A DNA stretch of 64,000 bases from Verrucomicrobiota bacterium (GCA_947471985.1 CANIZL010000004.1:1-64000); one strand, 5' to 3'; shown: positions 54,174 through 63,932, counted from the first letter of the stretch. Notes: generated by a model from the sequence alone, not told the origin. Translations and numbers: made by a program.

Positions 54174-55082
54174 ATGCAACCGACTCCCACCCCCAATCAG
54201 CGAGCCTGGCGCCGGTTTCGCGGACAACACCGAGCCGTGTGGGCGACCGTCTTTCTGGGTCTCGTCGTGCTGGGTTCCCTGCTGGGGCCGAGTCTGACCG
54301 GCTTCGACCCCAATGCCGGGGGCGAACTGCAATACGCCGCCCCCACCGCCGCCCATTGGTGCGGGACGGATGTCCATGGCCGGGACCTTCTGACGCGACT
54401 GCTGGTGGGTACGCGCATCTCGCTGCTGGTCGGGGCGGTCGGGGCCGCGGTGGCCTTGGTGATCGGGGTGATTTGGGGCATGACCGCCGCGTACGTTGGA
54501 GGACGAGTGGACAACCTCATGATGCGGTTCGTCGACGTCCTGTATTCCCTGCCCAATATTTTGTTCGTGATGTTGGGTCTGATCACGCTGGAGGCGTTTT
54601 CCACCCGATACCTCAACGCCCACGCCCCGGAACTCGTAGCCACCCTGCATCTGACCGCCCTGTTTGTCCTGATCGGCGCGGTGTCGTGGCTCAACATGGC
54701 GCGCATCGTCCGGGGCCAGGTCTTGAGTCTGCGGACCCGTCCCTTTGTCCTCGCCAGCCAGGCCCTGGGCGCCGGGCACATCCGGGTGCTGGCCCGGCAG
54801 ATTCTGCCCAACATCCTTGGGGTGGTGATTGTGTACCTGTCCCTGACGATTCCGGCCGTGATTCTTTACGAGTCCTTTCTGAGCTTCCTCGGCCGCGGCA
54901 TCCGACCGCCCCAGGCGAGTCTGGGGACGCTGATCGCGGATGGCGCCGCCCAGTTGAACCCCCTGCGCATCCGGTGGTGGCTGGTGGGATTTCCCGCCGG
55001 GTTGCTGGCCAGCCTGCTGCTGGCGCTGACGTTTATCGGCGATGGACTCCGGGTGGCGCTGGATCCGAAGGCAGACCGCTAG
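54174..55082 (+). CDS. oppC: Oligopeptide ABC transporter permease OppC
   Basis: A 302-residue permease from the ATG at 54174 (MQPTPTPNQRAWRRFRGQHR); the ORF track starts four codons earlier at TTG. It has the OppC/DppC N-terminal helix, the WCGTDVHGRDLLTRLLVGTR motif that is a signature of the family, and the EAA-loop region VLASQALGAGHIRVLARQIL followed by PNILGVVIVYLSLTIPAVIL. Six membrane segments in all. It ends 48 bp before a small lipoprotein gene. Confidence 0.95.
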   Translation: MQPTPTPNQRAWRRFRGQHRAVWATVFLGLVVLGSLLGPSLTGFDPNAGGELQYAAPTAAHWCGTDVHGRDLLTRLLVGTRISLLVGAVGAAVALVIGVIWGMTAAYVGGRVDNLMMRFVDVLYSLPNILFVMLGLITLEAFSTRYLNAHAPELVATLHLTALFVLIGAVSWLNMARIVRGQVLSLRTRPFVLASQALGAGHIRVLARQILPNILGVVIVYLSLTIPAVILYESFLSFLGRGIRPPQASLGTLIADGAAQLNPLRIRWWLVGFPAGLLASLLLALTFIGDGLRVALDPKADR

Positions 55083-55130
55083 CGGAAATCGGCGTTGCAA
55101 GAATGGGCTTCGTCCCTACTTTGACAGCCT

Positions 55131-55337
55131 ATGAAGGTCCCAGCTCGCTGGTTGATTCTCGCCGCCGCGCTTGCCGGAACGATGGTGGTTTCGGGGTGCA
55201 GTGGTGTGAATGCGTCGCACAGCGTTTCCCCCGCGACCTTCCTGCTGCCCGGTCTGCTCAAGACCGCGCCGCCGAAACCGGCCCCCACGGACGCCACGGC
55301 CGTGACCCATCGGGAAGTGGCCGTTTACCAGCCCTGA
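55131..55337 (+). CDS. Small putative lipoprotein
   Basis: A 68-residue protein with a lipoprotein signal peptide (MKVPARWLILAAALAGTMVV then SGC at the lipobox). The mature part is about 45 residues, Pro/Ala/Thr-rich (PGLLKTAPPKPAPTDATAVT), with no known fold. It lies between oppC and hpnH, about 48 and 69 bp from each, on the same strand. It may be transcribed with either. Function is not apparent; small Verrucomicrobial lipoproteins of this kind are common. Confidence 0.7.
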   Translation: MKVPARWLILAAALAGTMVVSGCSGVNASHSVSPATFLLPGLLKTAPPKPAPTDATAVTHREVAVYQP

Positions 55338-55406
55338 TTCCGTCTGCCCGCTGTCGGTCGCCATCCCCGGCACCGGCCCTCTGACCTTTATCCTACTGAC
55401 TGACCC

Positions 55407-56855
55407 ATGCGCTTTCCGTTAGCTCTCACGTACAAGATCGCCAAGCACATCACCAAGAACCGGATGCGTCGGACGCCGAAGTTCGCGATGGTGCTGCAGT
55501 TGGAACCGCTGCATACCTGCAATCTGACCTGCACCGGCTGCGGGCGGATCCGCGAGTATTCCACCAGTCTCAAGGACATGGTGCCGCTGGATCAATGCCT
55601 CGCGGCTGCGCAGGAATGCGATGCCCCGATGGTGTCCATCTGCGGCGGTGAGCCGCTGATTTATCCCCAGATCGAGGCCCTGGTGGTCGGCCTGCGGGAG
55701 CAGGGACGCATCATTTACATCTGCACCAATGCCATGTTCATGCGCAAAAAGATGCGCGAATACATGGCCGCCCACTGGTCCCCGACGATGGAAGGCCATC
55801 TGAAGGAGCTGGAGGCGCAGCAGCTGATCCTACCCAAGGAAGCGGAAGCCATCCGCAACGCCGACGAAGCCGCCCGCAAGAAGGTCACGATCGTTCCCAG
55901 CAAGTGGCAGTATTGGAACGTGCACGTCGACGGCCTGGAGTTCACCCACGATTTGATCGTGGAACGGGAAGGCGTCTTCCGGGAATGCGTGGCCGCCATC
56001 CGCATGGCCAAGATCCTCGGCTATCAGGTCGCCACCAACACGACGGTCTACCGGGAGACCGACAGCCAGGAGATCGAGGACATGTTCAAGTACCTCAGCT
56101 CCCTGAACGTGGACGGACACACGATCTCCCCGGGCTACGATTACGATGCCGCCAAGAAGGACATGGTGAAACGGCTCGGCCGCGATCCGAAGGAATTCTT
56201 CCTCACGCGCGATATGACGCGGAAGAAGTTCGCCAAGATCGAGGAGTGGGGGCAGATGTTCACGATTTTCGGCACCCCGGTCTACCAGGAATTCCTCGCC
56301 GGCAAGCGCGAGCTGACCTGCACGGCCTGGGCCATCCCGACCTACAACGTCCGGGGCTGGAAGGCCCCGTGCTATCTCATGACCGACGGCCACTACCAGG
56401 GCTATCAGGAGATGCTGGACAAGGTCGATTGGGAAAAGTACGGCGTGGTGGACGGAGTGGCGCGGGATCCGCGTTGCGAGAACTGCATGGTCCACTGCGG
56501 TTACGATCCGAGCGGCGCGCTGAGCACCAAGCCGCGCGACACGTGGATCAATATGAAGTTCAACTTCAGCGCCCGTCCGAAGCCGTTCCCCGCCACGCCG
56601 GAACTGGCCCAGCGCGCCTTCAACGGCGTCTCCATCGGCAAGGGGCACCTGGCCGAGGCCAAGGCGGCGGTGAACAAGGAATTTTCCGGAGCCAAGTCCG
56701 CCTTCCAACGCGGCGGACACGACTCCGCCGCCCCGGCCGCGGAGCACACCCACGGCGAAGCCGGCGGATGTTCCACGGGAGCCGGCACCCAACAGCGCGA
56801 CGAAGTCCTCGCCAAACTGGGTGACGCGAAACGCATTTCGGTGAAATCCGAATAA
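55407..56855 (+). CDS. hpnH: Adenosylhopane synthase HpnH (radical SAM), with insertion and Cys/His tail
   Basis: A 482-residue radical SAM enzyme. The cluster motif CNLTCTGC (Cys38, Cys42, Cys45) sits after the typical QLEPLHT. SICGGEPLIYPQIEALV and NVHVDGLEFTHDLIVEREGV follow, as in HpnH, which adds a 5'-deoxyadenosyl radical to diploptene to start extended hopanoids. Two features are unusual: about 45 extra residues (MAAHWSPTMEGHLKELEAQQ onward, near 118-160) between the CTNAMF strand and the VHVDGLE strand, and a C-terminal extension ending in GGHDSAAPAAEHTHGEAGGC and more. The bottom CENCMVHCGYD motif may bind a second metal or cluster. hpnJ follows directly. Confidence 0.92.
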   Translation: MRFPLALTYKIAKHITKNRMRRTPKFAMVLQLEPLHTCNLTCTGCGRIREYSTSLKDMVPLDQCLAAAQECDAPMVSICGGEPLIYPQIEALVVGLREQGRIIYICTNAMFMRKKMREYMAAHWSPTMEGHLKELEAQQLILPKEAEAIRNADEAARKKVTIVPSKWQYWNVHVDGLEFTHDLIVEREGVFRECVAAIRMAKILGYQVATNTTVYRETDSQEIEDMFKYLSSLNVDGHTISPGYDYDAAKKDMVKRLGRDPKEFFLTRDMTRKKFAKIEEWGQMFTIFGTPVYQEFLAGKRELTCTAWAIPTYNVRGWKAPCYLMTDGHYQGYQEMLDKVDWEKYGVVDGVARDPRCENCMVHCGYDPSGALSTKPRDTWINMKFNFSARPKPFPATPELAQRAFNGVSIGKGHLAEAKAAVNKEFSGAKSAFQRGGHDSAAPAAEHTHGEAGGCSTGAGTQQRDEVLAKLGDAKRISVKSE

Positions 56856-56888
56856 CCGGCCGGCTGAAGACCCCTTGTTCCCAGATTC

Positions 56889-58319
56889 ATGAGCGCACTT
56901 TTTCTCTCTCCGCCGTCCTTTGATGGTTTCGACGGCGGGGCTGGTTCCCGTTATCAGGCCCGTCGCGAAGTCACTTCCTTCTGGTACCCCACCTGGCTCG
57001 CCCAGCCCGCCGCGCTGGTTCCCGGCTCCCGGCTGCTGGATTGCCCGCCCCACGGCATCAACATCGCGGAGACGCTCCGCATCGCGAAGGACTACGACCA
57101 CGTCATCATCAACACATCGACGCCGTCGCTTAAAAACGACTCGCGGGTGGCGGAGGCCATCAAGAACCAGCGGCCCGGGACGCGGATCGGATTCATCGGG
57201 GCGCACACCGCGGTGCTGCCGACGGAAACCTTGAAGGCCTCGCCGGCGATCGATTGGGTCGGCCGCAAGGAGTTCGATTTCACCTGCAAGGAAGTCTGCG
57301 AAGGCCGCGAGCTCGAGACGATCACCGGGCTCAGCTTCAAGAAGGACGGCCGGATCATCCACAATCCGGAGCGCGAGCTGATCTCCAACATGGACGCCTT
57401 GCCGTGGGTGGCGGACGTCTACAAGCGCGATCTGCAGATCGAGAAGTATTTCATCGGCTACCTGCAGCACCCCTACGTTTCCATGTACACGGGACGGGGC
57501 TGCCCGGCCCAGTGCACGTTCTGTCTCTGGCCGCAGACCATCGGCGGTCACAAGTACCGCGTCCGTTCCGCCGACAATGTCGCGGCGGAAATGGCCTACA
57601 TGAAGAAGCTCTTCCCGCAGGTGAAGGAGTTCTTCTTCGACGACGACACCTTCACGGCCAACCTCCCCCGCGCCCGTGAGATCGCCAAGAAGCTCGCGCC
57701 CCTGGGCCTGACCTGGTCGTGCAACAGCCGTGCGAACCTGGATTACGACACCATCAAGTTCTTTAAGGACTGCGGTCTCCGCCTGTTCCTCGTGGGGTAC
57801 GAATCCGGCAGCGACGACACCCTGAAGCGCATCAAGAAGGGCGTTACGACCGACGAAATGCGCCGCTTCACCAAGGCCTGTCACAAAGCGGGTGTCGTGG
57901 TGCACGGCACCTTCATTCTCGGCCTGCCGGTGGAGACGCCGGAAACCATTGAGCAAACCATCCGGTTCGCGCAGGAACTCGATGTGTTCTCCATTCAGGT
58001 CTCGCTCGCCGCGCCGTATCCCGGCACGGAGCTCTACGAAATGGCCCGGCAAAACGGTTGGTTCGCCAAGAAGGACAAGACCGACATCGTCCACGATGAC
58101 GGCTTCCAACAATCCACGCTGGAGTATCCCGGGCTGTCGAAGCAGGAAATCTACGACTCGCTGGAGCGTTTCTATCACCGGTACTACTTCCGTCCGAAGC
58201 CGATCGCCCGGATCATCCGGACGATGCTGGAAGACAAGGATTTGTGCGTCCGCCGGGTGCGCGAAGGTTACGAATTCTTCCGCAGCCTGAAGCAACGCCG
58301 CAACGAATCGGCCGCGTAA
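56889..58319 (+). CDS. hpnJ: Hopanoid biosynthesis radical SAM protein HpnJ
   Basis: A 476-residue B12-binding radical SAM enzyme. The N-terminus LFLSPPSFDGFDGGAGSRYQ is the characteristic HpnJ start, and FWYPTWLAQPAALVPGSRLL follows. The N-terminal half is a cobalamin-binding-like fold, and the radical SAM cluster is CPAQCTFC (Cys205, Cys209, Cys212). HpnJ is required for the cyclitol ether head group of bacteriohopanetetrol in other bacteria. It follows hpnH by 33 bp and a hairpin lies after its stop. Squalene-hopene cyclase and other hpn genes are not in this window. Confidence 0.93.
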   Translation: MSALFLSPPSFDGFDGGAGSRYQARREVTSFWYPTWLAQPAALVPGSRLLDCPPHGINIAETLRIAKDYDHVIINTSTPSLKNDSRVAEAIKNQRPGTRIGFIGAHTAVLPTETLKASPAIDWVGRKEFDFTCKEVCEGRELETITGLSFKKDGRIIHNPERELISNMDALPWVADVYKRDLQIEKYFIGYLQHPYVSMYTGRGCPAQCTFCLWPQTIGGHKYRVRSADNVAAEMAYMKKLFPQVKEFFFDDDTFTANLPRAREIAKKLAPLGLTWSCNSRANLDYDTIKFFKDCGLRLFLVGYESGSDDTLKRIKKGVTTDEMRRFTKACHKAGVVVHGTFILGLPVETPETIEQTIRFAQELDVFSIQVSLAAPYPGTELYEMARQNGWFAKKDKTDIVHDDGFQQSTLEYPGLSKQEIYDSLERFYHRYYFRPKPIARIIRTMLEDKDLCVRRVREGYEFFRSLKQRRNESAA

Positions 58320-58326
58320 TTCGACC

Positions 58327-58353
58327 AGCCGGCGCGCACGATTCGCGCCGGCT
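58327..58353. terminator. Terminator-like 10-bp hairpin after hpnJ
   Basis: AGCCGGCGCG (58327-58336) pairs perfectly with CGCGCCGGCT (58344-58353) around a 7-nt loop, starting 8 bp after the hpnJ stop. No T-tract follows, so it may be a rho-independent stem of the weak type or a 3' stabiliser. Its place at the end of the hpnHJ unit supports a terminating role. Confidence 0.55.
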
Positions 58354-58414
58354 GTCTCCCGCCGTGGTGGGTCCCGGGCTTTCCCGGCCAAGCGTCGCCG
58401 GTTAACCTGCTTCC

Positions 58415-59578
58415 GTGTCTCCGGTTTATCTCGATTACAACGCCACGACTCCGCTGGATCCGGCGGTGCGCTTGGCGATGCAGCCCTATGGAGAAGGCCT
58501 TTGGGGCAATCCTTCCAGCGTCCATCAAGTGGGCCAGGCGGCTCGCGCAGCGTTGGACACCTGCCGCTATCGCCTCGCCAGCCTCTGGCATGCGCGTCCC
58601 AGCGAAGTCGTTTTCACCAGCGGCGGCACGGAAGCCAACAATCTCGCGGTATTGGGCACCGCGCGATTCCTGCGGGCCGCGGGGCGCGGTCGGCACCTGA
58701 TCACCTCCCCCATTGAGCACCATGCGGTGCTGCACGCTTTTCAGTACCTGGCCCGGCACGAAGGCTTTGAAGTGACCTACCTGCCGGTCGATGAACGCGG
58801 CCGCGTGGCCGTTTCCGACGTGGCCGCCGCGCTGCGACCCGACACCGGACTGGTCTCCGTGATGACCGCCAACAACGAGGTGGGGACCGTGCAACCGGTG
58901 GCGGAGATCGGCGCCTTGTGTCGGGAGCGAAAGGTGCTTTTTCACACGGACGCCGTGCAGGCCTTCGGCAAGCTGCCGTTCCAAGGCATGCACCAATTCC
59001 AGGCCGATCTGGTCTCGGTTTGCGCGCATAAATTCTACGGACCGAAAGGGGCCGGGGCACTGTACATCCGATCGCCCCTCCAGCCGCACCCCACCCAAAT
59101 GGGCGGTGGTCACGAAAATGAGCGTCGCGCGGGGACGGAAAACCTCGCGGCGATTGCCGGATTGGTCGCCGCCTTTGAGCGCTTTGTCCCGGAACCGGTT
59201 TTTCCCGCGGAACGACTGCTGAACCTGAGTCAGGAACTCGCCCGCGCCGCAGCCGCCCTTCCCGGCGTGACCCTGCGGGGTGATCCAGGGAACCGCCTGC
59301 CCAATACGGTGGCCTTCACCGTGACCGATACCGATAGCATCGCCTTGATGGCCGGATTGGATCTGGCCGGCGTCTGCGCCTCCAGCGGATCGGCCTGCTC
59401 GGCCGGATCCATCGAACCCAGCCACGTTTTGCAGGCGATGCATGTTCCCGCCGCCGAGGCGAATGCCTTGGTCCGATTCAGCCTGGGCCGGGAAACCACC
59501 GAGGCCGAGATCGCCCACACCGTGCGGGTGCTGCCGGAGGTCATCCAGCGCCTTCGCCGTCCCGCGACCCGGCGGTAA
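58415..59578 (+). CDS. Cysteine desulfurase (NifS/IscS family)
   Basis: A 387-residue PLP-dependent enzyme starting at a GTG at 58415 (MSPVYLDYNATTPLDPAVRL). The PLP lysine is Lys206 in CAHKFYGPKG and the persulfide-bearing Cys328 is in SSGSACSAG. TSGGTEANNLA and HTDAVQAFGK are the other family motifs. It takes sulfur from cysteine for Fe-S clusters or tRNA thiolation. The catalytic Cys loop is short and of the NifS/IscS type. No iscU or nifU is adjacent. It is followed by the M20 peptidase gene on the same strand. Confidence 0.95.
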   Translation: MSPVYLDYNATTPLDPAVRLAMQPYGEGLWGNPSSVHQVGQAARAALDTCRYRLASLWHARPSEVVFTSGGTEANNLAVLGTARFLRAAGRGRHLITSPIEHHAVLHAFQYLARHEGFEVTYLPVDERGRVAVSDVAAALRPDTGLVSVMTANNEVGTVQPVAEIGALCRERKVLFHTDAVQAFGKLPFQGMHQFQADLVSVCAHKFYGPKGAGALYIRSPLQPHPTQMGGGHENERRAGTENLAAIAGLVAAFERFVPEPVFPAERLLNLSQELARAAAALPGVTLRGDPGNRLPNTVAFTVTDTDSIALMAGLDLAGVCASSGSACSAGSIEPSHVLQAMHVPAAEANALVRFSLGRETTEAEIAHTVRVLPEVIQRLRRPATRR

Positions 59579-59660
59579 CCGTCGGCAGTCTGAACTGCCG
59601 CCCCCGCCGCCCCGGTCGCCCGCGGCCACCCCGGGGCAACGGCTGGATTCAGATTTGTTG

Positions 59661-60890
59661 ATGGAACCGGGGGCCGCTCAAGTCTGGGATACCATGGCTC
59701 GTACCGCTTCGATCCGCCGTTCCTCCGCCCTGCCCCCGGTGGCCGGGCTGCTTTCCGAGCTGATCGCCCTGCCGAGCGTCAATCCGGCATTTCTGCCCGC
59801 GGGTGACCGCCGCACCGGCGAAGCGGGTGTGGCCGCGCACCTCGCCGAATTGGGACAGCGGGCTGGTTTGAGCGTGGAACGTCAGGCCGTGACCCCCGGA
59901 CGCGAAAACCTCATCGTCCGCCTCACCCCCGCCGGACCGGCGCGACAGCGGATCCTGCTCACGCCCCACCTGGACACGATCGGCGAACCCAATCTCGATC
60001 CCCAACTGAAGCCCCGCACGGCCGACGGGCGCATTTATGGGCGCGGCGCCTGTGACACCAAGGGCTGCGTGGCCGCCATGTTCCAAGCCCTTCTGGACGT
60101 CGCCGCCAGCGGATCGCGGCCCGCCGGGACCGAATTGGTTTTCGTCGGCTTTGTGGACGAGGAGAACGCCCAATTGGGTTCGCGGTTTTACGCAGACCAA
60201 TCCCGTAAGGGATCGCAGGCCGACGCGCTGCGTGCCGATCTGGCCATCGTCGGCGAGCCCACACGACTGGAAGTGGTCTCCGCGCACAAGGGCGATGTCT
60301 GGCTGCGTCTCCGGACGCACGGCGTGGCGGCTCACGGCGCCACCCCGCACCTCGGCACCAATGCCGTCACGGCCATGGCCCGTGCGGTTCTGGCGCTCGA
60401 AGTGGACTACGCCGCGGAATTGCGCCAACGCCCGGCCCACCCGCTGCTGGGACGTCCGACCATCAACGTCGGAGCCATCCGCGGAGGTACGCAGCCAAAC
60501 GTGGTTCCCGCCCTGTGCGAAGTGGATTTGGATCGCCGCTTCCTGCCGGGGGAAACCTCCGCCGGTGTTCAACGGGAAATTCAAACCGTGCTCCGCCGGG
60601 CCGGTGTGCGGGCGGAGTTTGTGGATCTCCGGAGCGCACCTTGTGCGGCGTTGGAGACCGATCCCTCCCTGCCGCTGGTGCAGAAGTTTCTTAAAGCGGC
60701 GGGTCGTCGTCGGACCCGGGGCGTACACTATTTCTGCGACGCCGCGCCACTCGCCGCTGCAGGCATCCCGGCGATTGTCTTCGGACCGGGTGACATCGCC
60801 CAGGCGCACACGTCGGAGGAATGGATTGATGTGGGCCAGTTGGAGGCGGCGCGCGCGAGCCTGGTGACGTTCCTGCGGGCGCAGGTTTGA
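59661..60890 (+). CDS. M20-family metallopeptidase (ArgE/DapE-like deacylase)
   Basis: A 409-residue protein if started at the ATG at 59661; the ATG at 59694 (residue 12) is an alternative and neither has a strong Shine-Dalgarno. The dinuclear zinc site is visible: LLTPHLDTIG (His, Asp), GRGACDTKGC (bridging Asp), FVDEENAQLGS (catalytic Glu-Glu) and AIVGEPTRLEVVSAHKGD. The dimerisation domain starts near HGVAAHGATPHLG, and the last zinc His is in DIAQAHTSEEWID. It would deacylate N-acyl amino acids such as acetylornithine or succinyl-diaminopimelate; the exact substrate is open. Confidence 0.9.
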   Translation: MEPGAAQVWDTMARTASIRRSSALPPVAGLLSELIALPSVNPAFLPAGDRRTGEAGVAAHLAELGQRAGLSVERQAVTPGRENLIVRLTPAGPARQRILLTPHLDTIGEPNLDPQLKPRTADGRIYGRGACDTKGCVAAMFQALLDVAASGSRPAGTELVFVGFVDEENAQLGSRFYADQSRKGSQADALRADLAIVGEPTRLEVVSAHKGDVWLRLRTHGVAAHGATPHLGTNAVTAMARAVLALEVDYAAELRQRPAHPLLGRPTINVGAIRGGTQPNVVPALCEVDLDRRFLPGETSAGVQREIQTVLRRAGVRAEFVDLRSAPCAALETDPSLPLVQKFLKAAGRRRTRGVHYFCDAAPLAAAGIPAIVFGPGDIAQAHTSEEWIDVGQLEAARASLVTFLRAQV

Positions 60891-60989
60891 GTCGTCCGAC
60901 AGGGGTGGAATCCCCACCCGGGAGGCGAGTCGGCCCGGGATGTCCTTGCGGGCGACACAAACGCCGCCTCTGTTTTGCAGGTGACTCCC

Positions 60990-62303
60990 TTGTTGAAAAA
61001 GACTCTCCCAGCCCTGCTGGCGATTTTTTCCCTCACGCCCACCACCTCGGCGGCGGATTTTCTGATCCATGATGGCGATCGCGTGGTCTTCCTCGGCGAC
61101 AGCATCACCGAGCAACGCCTGTATACGACCTATATCGAGGCGTACACACTGACCCGGCATCCCGATTGGAAACTCAGTTTTCGCAACGTGGGCTGGGGTG
61201 GCGACACCTCCTGGTTGCGGCAGCGGGCGCATCCTGACGAGAATAAACTGTTCGCGGCGGACGAAACCGCCCAGCAACAGATGGTGGAAGACTCCGTCGG
61301 ACGCGGCCTCGCCCGGGATGTGCTCCCGCTGCGGCCCACCGTGGTGACCGTGAAGTTCGGCATGAACGATCACTCGTATCAGACCTTCCGGCCGGACATC
61401 TTCCGCGCCTACAGCCGCAGTCAGACCCAGATCAACAAGGTCCTGAAGGAGAGCGGTGCCCGCGTCGCCTTCCTGACGCCACAACCGATTGAAGAACGCC
61501 GGGCCGATCCCGACCAGGACGTGCGGAATCAGAGTCTGAGCAAGTTTTCCCTCGGCCTCCGGGATCTCGCCGCCAAGGGCGGGGCGGAATTCGCCGATCA
61601 ATTTGAGCCCTATATGAAGATCATGATGGCCGCCCGGGCCACCGATCCCAAGGCCTTCATTGGGGGGGGTGACGCCATTCATCCGGGGCCGTCCGGTCAG
61701 ACCCTGATGGCTTGGGCCGTGCTGAAGAGTCTGGGAGCCACGCCTCTGGTGGCCCGCGCGGAAATCGATGCCGCCAGCAAGAAGATCACGGGAGAAAACT
61801 GCCGGGTCGATAACCTCGAAACCGCGAACGGGGGTGTCTCGTTTGATCGTTTGGATCAAGCCCTGCCGATGCCCATCGACCAACGCGCTGAATCCGCGCT
61901 TCCTCTGGCACCGGTCCTGAACGACCTCAGCCGCTATGAACTGCGCGTCTCGGGTCTCGCCGCCGGCACCTATGAGGTGACCATCGATGGCGAATCGGCC
62001 GGCAAGGTGGACGCCGCGGCTTTGGCCAGTGGTTGGAACCTGTCGAATGCCGGCGGCCCGATCACCAAGCAGGCCCGGGAGGTTCTGTCCTTGGTTTTCC
62101 GCAAGAACGATGTGTACTTCAACCGTTGGCGCAACGTTCAGCTCTACACCTTCCCGGGTTGGGCTCAAGGTCCTGACACCGAAAAGGGTCGCGCCGCTGA
62201 ACTCAAGCGCCTCGACGGTGAGATCGCCGACTTGGAAGTGAAGATTGATTCGGCGCGAAAGCCCGTCTCGCACCACTTCGTCGTCAAGCCGGTGAGTCAG
62301 TAA
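60990..62303 (+). CDS. Secreted SGNH/GDSL hydrolase
   Basis: A 437-residue protein if started at the TTG at 60990, which has AGGTGA five nt upstream; GTG at 60981 and TTG at 60975 are alternatives. The signal peptide continues KKTLPALLAIFSLTPTTSAA. Block I (VVFLGDSITEQRLY) carries the nucleophile Ser, block II is NVGWGGDTSWL, block III is VTVKFGMNDHSYQ, and block V (DAIHPGPSGQTLMAWAVLK) holds the catalytic Asp and His. After about residue 270 comes a beta-sandwich and a coiled C-terminal helix (RAAELKRLDGEIADLEVKID). Such enzymes remove acetyl or other ester groups from plant or algal polysaccharides, but the substrate is not known. Confidence 0.9.
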   Translation: MLKKTLPALLAIFSLTPTTSAADFLIHDGDRVVFLGDSITEQRLYTTYIEAYTLTRHPDWKLSFRNVGWGGDTSWLRQRAHPDENKLFAADETAQQQMVEDSVGRGLARDVLPLRPTVVTVKFGMNDHSYQTFRPDIFRAYSRSQTQINKVLKESGARVAFLTPQPIEERRADPDQDVRNQSLSKFSLGLRDLAAKGGAEFADQFEPYMKIMMAARATDPKAFIGGGDAIHPGPSGQTLMAWAVLKSLGATPLVARAEIDAASKKITGENCRVDNLETANGGVSFDRLDQALPMPIDQRAESALPLAPVLNDLSRYELRVSGLAAGTYEVTIDGESAGKVDAAALASGWNLSNAGGPITKQAREVLSLVFRKNDVYFNRWRNVQLYTFPGWAQGPDTEKGRAAELKRLDGEIADLEVKIDSARKPVSHHFVVKPVSQ

Positions 62304-62314
62304 ACCGCGCCCGA

Positions 62315-62347
62315 CGGAAGGCCGGCTCCCCGGACGCCGGCCTTCCG
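62315..62347. terminator. Terminator-like 12-bp hairpin between convergent genes
   Basis: CGGAAGGCCGGC (62315-62326) pairs perfectly with GCCGGCCTTCCG (62336-62347) around a 9-nt loop. It lies between the SGNH hydrolase stop (62303) and the AAA ATPase stop (62376) and could serve both transcripts. No T-tract is present, so the call rests on stem strength and location. Confidence 0.6.
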
Positions 62348-62375
62348 ATGGCTCCTGGGGAGTCCCCGCCGCTCA

Positions 62376-63890
62376 TTACGTGGAGGCCCGACGCGCCCGG
62401 CCTTCTGCCCAGTGACGCAGCCGCCGGATCTGTTCATCCATGGTGCGCGCCAAGGGCACGGTGGCTTGGATGGCCGCGAGGATGTGATCCGTCGTGATCT
62501 CAATGCCCGCGTAAAACGCCTCGTAGAGAGCGCTGTTGATCGCCTCTTCCAATTCCGCACCGCTGAAATCCTCAGCGGCCTCCGCCAAGGTCCCCACCTC
62601 ATAGTGCTCCGGGGACCGTCCCCGCTTGGCGAGATGAACGCGCAGGATCTGCGCCCGCTCCGTGGCATTCGGCAGGTCGACGAAGAAGATCTCGTCCAGT
62701 CGTCCCTTGCGCAACAACTCCGGCGGCAGGTGTGAAATGTCGTTGGCGGTCGCCACGACGAACACCGGCGACCGCTTCTCCGCCAGCCAGGTCAGGAACG
62801 TCCCAAAGACCCGCGCCGCCGTGCCGCCATCCCCCGCGCCCGCTCCGGACGCACCGGCAAAGGCCTTGTCGACTTCATCGATCCAGAGCACCGCTGGCGC
62901 GACACTCTCCGCAACGGCGATGGCCCGGCGCATGTTTTCCTCGGAAGAGCCCACGAGGCCGCTGAACATCCGTCCCATGTCGAAGCGCAACAAAGGCAGC
63001 TGCCACAGCGTGCTCACGGCTTTGGCCGACAGACTCTTTCCGCAACCCTGCACGCCCAGCAACAGCACCCCGCGCGGCGCGGGCAGCCCGAAGGCGCGGG
63101 CTTCCGGGGTAAACGCCGAGGAGCGTTTCACCAGCCAGTCCTTCAGGACATCCAGTCCGCCCACCTGATGGAAATCCTCCAGGGTGGTTTGGTACTCCAG
63201 CAGTCCGGACTTGCGGACAATCTGCTGCTTCTCGGCGAAGACCGCGTGGACGTCATCGCCGGAGAGACGTCCATCGGCCACGATGATCTTGGCGAACACG
63301 TTCTCCGCTTCGCCCAGGGTGAGCCCCAGGGCCGCCCGCAACAGACGCTCCCGCCCGGCGGCATCCAGGTCCAACTGCACCTGCTTTAATTCGGTGACCT
63401 CGCGTACGATCTGATCCAGCAGCTCGCCCAGTTCCTCCGCGCCCGGCAGCGGCAAGGGCAGGACGGTGATCTCCTTCTCCAATTCGGGCGGTACTTCGAG
63501 CACCGGTCCGACGAGGATCAGGGTCTTCAGACTGTGCTTGAGATTCAGCGCGATGTCCTTGAGCCGGCGGACGACCTGCGGATGTTGCCGGGTAAGGAAA
63601 GGATGCAGATCCTTGAAGACAAAGAGCGCGGGCTCGATCTGTTCCAGGATCACTTCCAAAGCGGCCAGGGGATCCCGCGTGGCGGGCGAGTGGTTTTTCC
63701 GGGACTGAAGACTCGTGCCTCCGGGCACCAGCCCGGTGGAACTGGTCCACTCATAAACCTTTTTACCCCGCTGCCCGGCCAACGCCGCCACCAGGGCCTG
63801 CGCCCGCAATTCCTCGGCGGTGACGACGTAAATCAGCGGGTACCGGGAACGAACCAGTAATTCCAGTTCGGCGGCAAAGGCGGCAGACAT
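62376..63890 (-). CDS. Ycf46-like AAA+ ATPase
   Basis: A 504-residue protein. The first 230 residues form a degenerate ATPase-like domain ([40 protein letters not shown]) as in the Ycf46 family. The catalytic AAA+ domain follows: Walker A GVQGCGKS (279-286), Walker [14 protein letters not shown], sensor [20 protein letters not shown] and the arginine finger region. The C-terminal lid has [20 protein letters not shown]. Ycf46 in cyanobacteria influences CO2 use; its role in heterotrophs is unknown. The ATG at 63888-63890 gives the full N-terminal domain. It stands alone. Confidence 0.9.
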   Translation of the reverse strand: MSAAFAAELELLVRSRYPLIYVVTAEELRAQALVAALAGQRGKKVYEWTSSTGLVPGGTSLQSRKNHSPATRDPLAALEVILEQIEPALFVFKDLHPFLTRQHPQVVRRLKDIALNLKHSLKTLILVGPVLEVPPELEKEITVLPLPLPGAEELGELLDQIVREVTELKQVQLDLDAAGRERLLRAALGLTLGEAENVFAKIIVADGRLSGDDVHAVFAEKQQIVRKSGLLEYQTTLEDFHQVGGLDVLKDWLVKRSSAFTPEARAFGLPAPRGVLLLGVQGCGKSLSAKAVSTLWQLPLLRFDMGRMFSGLVGSSEENMRRAIAVAESVAPAVLWIDEVDKAFAGASGAGAGDGGTAARVFGTFLTWLAEKRSPVFVVATANDISHLPPELLRKGRLDEIFFVDLPNATERAQILRVHLAKRGRSPEHYEVGTLAEAAEDFSGAELEEAINSALYEAFYAGIEITTDHILAAIQATVPLARTMDEQIRRLRHWAEGRARRAST

Positions 63891-63932
63891 GAATCAAAGA
63901 TGACGCGGCCCCGCCATTTGTCAGGAAACGAT

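Noticed and set aside
55830-58391. 853-residue minus-strand ORF
   Set aside because: It lies opposite hpnH and hpnJ, which have clear motifs; it is an antisense reading caused by high GC.
59649-62276. 875-residue minus-strand ORF
   Set aside because: Antisense to the M20 peptidase and SGNH hydrolase genes, both with intact catalytic motifs.
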